Shown piece by piece: positions 42,224-43,616 of a stretch of DNA of 43,616 nt. Source of the DNA: Streptococcus parasanguinis (GTDB taxonomy: Bacteria > Bacillota > Bacilli > Lactobacillales > Streptococcaceae); NCBI RefSeq assembly GCF_001074805.1, contig NZ_JUPI01000115.1:1-43616 (forward strand). Reading direction: 5' to 3'. Both the position numbers and the translations under genes were made by a program. The notes beneath the pieces are model-generated. The model did not search any database. It saw only the letters and a list, made by a program, of their open reading frames with translations, and had not been told where the DNA came from. Each line of letters begins with the position of its first letter. The first letter of the stretch is position 1.

Positions 42224-43500
42224 TGCTAATAGGATTGCGGATCATTAGTATCTTGTTTGACTTATTTCTGGCAAGTGTTTTATTTTATAGGCCAATATCC
42301 AAAAGTAAACATTCAAAAGAGACACTTTTAGCCCTTTGTTGTTGCTTGCTTTTTCATGTAGCTCTTGTGTTTATATTTTTAGAAAGTCGCGTTTTTTTAG
42401 TCAGCAATCTCCTTCTTAGTATTTTAGAATCCTCTCTTGTAGGACTCTATTTTGGCTACTCCTTTCGTGATTCTTCCTTTTGGATATTCTTACAAACAAG
42501 CCTGACATTATTAGCCGGAGCTGTCCTCAATCAAGCTATCCAACTATTTCTTCCACTGTCAAAAGTATCGAAAAATTTAGGAATGATTAGTGGTTACCTT
42601 GCCATCAGTTTTCTTTTTTCAACTGTGATCACTCTTGTTCTTCGACAGCTATTTCGAACACATCAAAAGTTAAGCATGGCAACATCTAGAAGAAATTGGC
42701 TTTATCAATTTATCGTGCCGATTTTATCGATTATTTTTGCCTTTACTGTATCTGCTATTCAAGGGCAAGTATTTGGACCAGATTATCTTTCTGTCATTTC
42801 ACTCTTGTCTCTTATTGTATTGTCGTTTTCCTCGCTGTATTTTACCTTGCATCTTTCTCAACAACAGCACGCTTATTATCAAAATAAATTGGATAAAGAA
42901 CAACTTCAATTCCAATTAAGAGAAACACAACAGTCTCAAGAAGAATACCAACGATTGCAAAGTCTTCGGCATGACTTAAAAAATAAACATTTAACCCTCT
43001 TGGCACTTCTAGAAGAAAATCCTGATGAGGCTAGAGAGTATCTTCAATCATTAACCGATAGTATTTCAGGAAAACAAACCTTTTACTCCAAAAATCCAAC
43101 GGTTAATTATTTACTGAATCAAAAACTGCACGATGTGGAAGATGAAATTGCATTAGAAATTGACTGCTTTATACCACAAGAACTATCTATTCAGCCAGAT
43201 GTGCTAGCTGTTATTCTAGGAAATTGTTTAGATAATAGTATTTCAGCCTGTCTTCGATTGACTGATAAATCAGAGAGAACATTGTCACTAAATATACGTT
43301 ATTTTCAACAAAATCTATTTATTTCGATCAACAATACCTTTAATGAACAGGAACAAGAGACTCGTAAAACACGTCAAAGAGATGGTTGGGGCTTGCGAAA
43401 CGTTGATGCCCTAGTACAAGAATACCAAGGAACTATCAAGCGATTCAAAGAAAATAGCCACTATCGAACGGAGATTCTCTTACCAAGTCCAATAAACTAA
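42223..43500 (+). CDS. HPK10-type GHKL sensor kinase
   Basis: A 425-residue kinase of the ComD/BlpH/AgrC type. Six or seven membrane segments fill residues 1-210, then a coiled region and the H-box 'QSLRHDLKNKHLTLLALL' with His250. The ATPase part has 'VILGNCLDNSISACL' and 'RDGWGLRNVDALVQEYQG'. Multi-pass N-termini of this kind usually sense secreted peptides. No pheromone precursor gene is seen beside it, so the signal may be encoded elsewhere or the kinase may sense the exporter's substrate. It ends at a strong terminator. Confidence 0.9.
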   Translation: MLIGLRIISILFDLFLASVLFYRPISKSKHSKETLLALCCCLLFHVALVFIFLESRVFLVSNLLLSILESSLVGLYFGYSFRDSSFWIFLQTSLTLLAGAVLNQAIQLFLPLSKVSKNLGMISGYLAISFLFSTVITLVLRQLFRTHQKLSMATSRRNWLYQFIVPILSIIFAFTVSAIQGQVFGPDYLSVISLLSLIVLSFSSLYFTLHLSQQQHAYYQNKLDKEQLQFQLRETQQSQEEYQRLQSLRHDLKNKHLTLLALLEENPDEAREYLQSLTDSISGKQTFYSKNPTVNYLLNQKLHDVEDEIALEIDCFIPQELSIQPDVLAVILGNCLDNSISACLRLTDKSERTLSLNIRYFQQNLFISINNTFNEQEQETRKTRQRDGWGLRNVDALVQEYQGTIKRFKENSHYRTEILLPSPIN

Positions 43501-43553
43501 TGATCCTTCTTCTTTGATATCCAATACTGATGATTCATTGAAAAACAAAAGAT

Positions 43554-43585
43554 GAGGCTGGGACAAAAGTCCTAGCCTCTCAATT
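43554..43585 (+). terminator. Terminator of the two-component operon
   Basis: GAGGCTGGGAC (43554-43564) pairs with GTCCTAGCCTC (43569-43579) across AAAA, followed by TCAATTATTTTT. This GAGGCTGGGAC hairpin is a frequent streptococcal intergenic element. Confidence 0.8.
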
Positions 43586-43602
43586 ATTTTTGGATTGTCA
43601 AG

Positions 43603-43616
43603 CAAGACGCAGTGGT
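43603..43616. repeat. Start of a third structured-repeat copy, cut by the window end
   Basis: The last bases read GACGCAGTGGT, the same edge as in the copy at 10065-10180 (CCACTGCGTC on the plus strand) and the continuation of CAGTGGTTGA at position 1. Confidence 0.5.

Noticed and set aside
1..43616. The shared CAGTGGT at both window ends as evidence for a circular molecule
   Set aside because: Seven bases within a dispersed repeat family are expected by repeat identity; the gene content is chromosomal.
1..43616. CRISPR arrays, tRNA or rRNA genes, insertion sequences or prophage genes
   Set aside because: No regularly spaced direct repeats, cloverleaf genes, transposase or phage proteins were seen in either strand.

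Overview
The window is low-GC chromosomal DNA from a viridans Streptococcus, probably of the mitis/sanguinis/parasanguinis type; I do not assign a species. The basis is the near-identity of CiaR/CiaH to the pneumococcal pair, an SpxR-type regulator, an S_MK-box (SAM-III) leader on metK, an rgp rhamnan cluster, many extended -10 (TGnTATAAT) promoters, and 'GAGGCTGGGAC' type intergenic hairpins. Both ends of the window lie in one family of structured intergenic repeat, so this may be a contig that broke in repeats.

Layout. 0.1-5.3 kb (minus): murA, a GNAT acetyltransferase, spxR, map and a YihY membrane protein form one head-to-tail unit behind an extended -10. 5.4-6.7 kb: metK behind an S_MK box. 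6.7-6.9 kb: a promoter, dyad and terminator with no gene. 7.0-9.4 kb: three tandem related membrane-protein genes of unknown function, the middle one broken by one in-frame stop. 9.5-13.5 kb: dCMP deaminase; infC-rpmI-rplT with an L20-type leader and a probable AUA start; cmk; a LysM surface protein; a divergent, apparently leaderless ferredoxin; and an EbsA-like protein.

13.5-32.1 kb (minus) is the main accessory region, an 18.5-kb cell-wall polysaccharide locus. In transcription order: a DPM1-like GT2 and a DUF2304 protein (a WpsA/WpsB-like pair), a Wzx-type flippase, two GT2 enzymes and a 707-aa GT-C-like membrane protein; then a GtrB/SccN-like polyprenyl-phosphate glycosyltransferase; then rmlD; then rgpA, rgpB, the ABC exporter rgpC/rgpD, an unusual GT4 enzyme where rgpE normally lies, rgpF, and a polytopic LTA-synthase-family (GacH/SccH-like) phosphotransferase. 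Terminators and new promoters divide it into four transcription units. The gene content fits two chains made separately, a rhamnan exported by the ABC system and a side chain flipped by Wzx and attached outside by the GT-C, as proposed for Lactococcus cell-wall polysaccharide.

32.1-43.6 kb: a Gfo/Idh/MocA oxidoreductase and a DEAD-box helicase (plus); pgdA, with a -10 only 6 nt from its start codon; gloA, ciaH and ciaR; a Gly/Gln-rich membrane-anchored protein whose promoter carries three CiaR-like half-sites in 11-bp phase; bioY behind a BirA-like operator; and an ABC exporter divergent from a LytTR regulator/HPK10-type kinase pair, with a 9-N12-9 direct repeat between them. No tRNA, rRNA, CRISPR array, insertion sequence or phage gene was seen.
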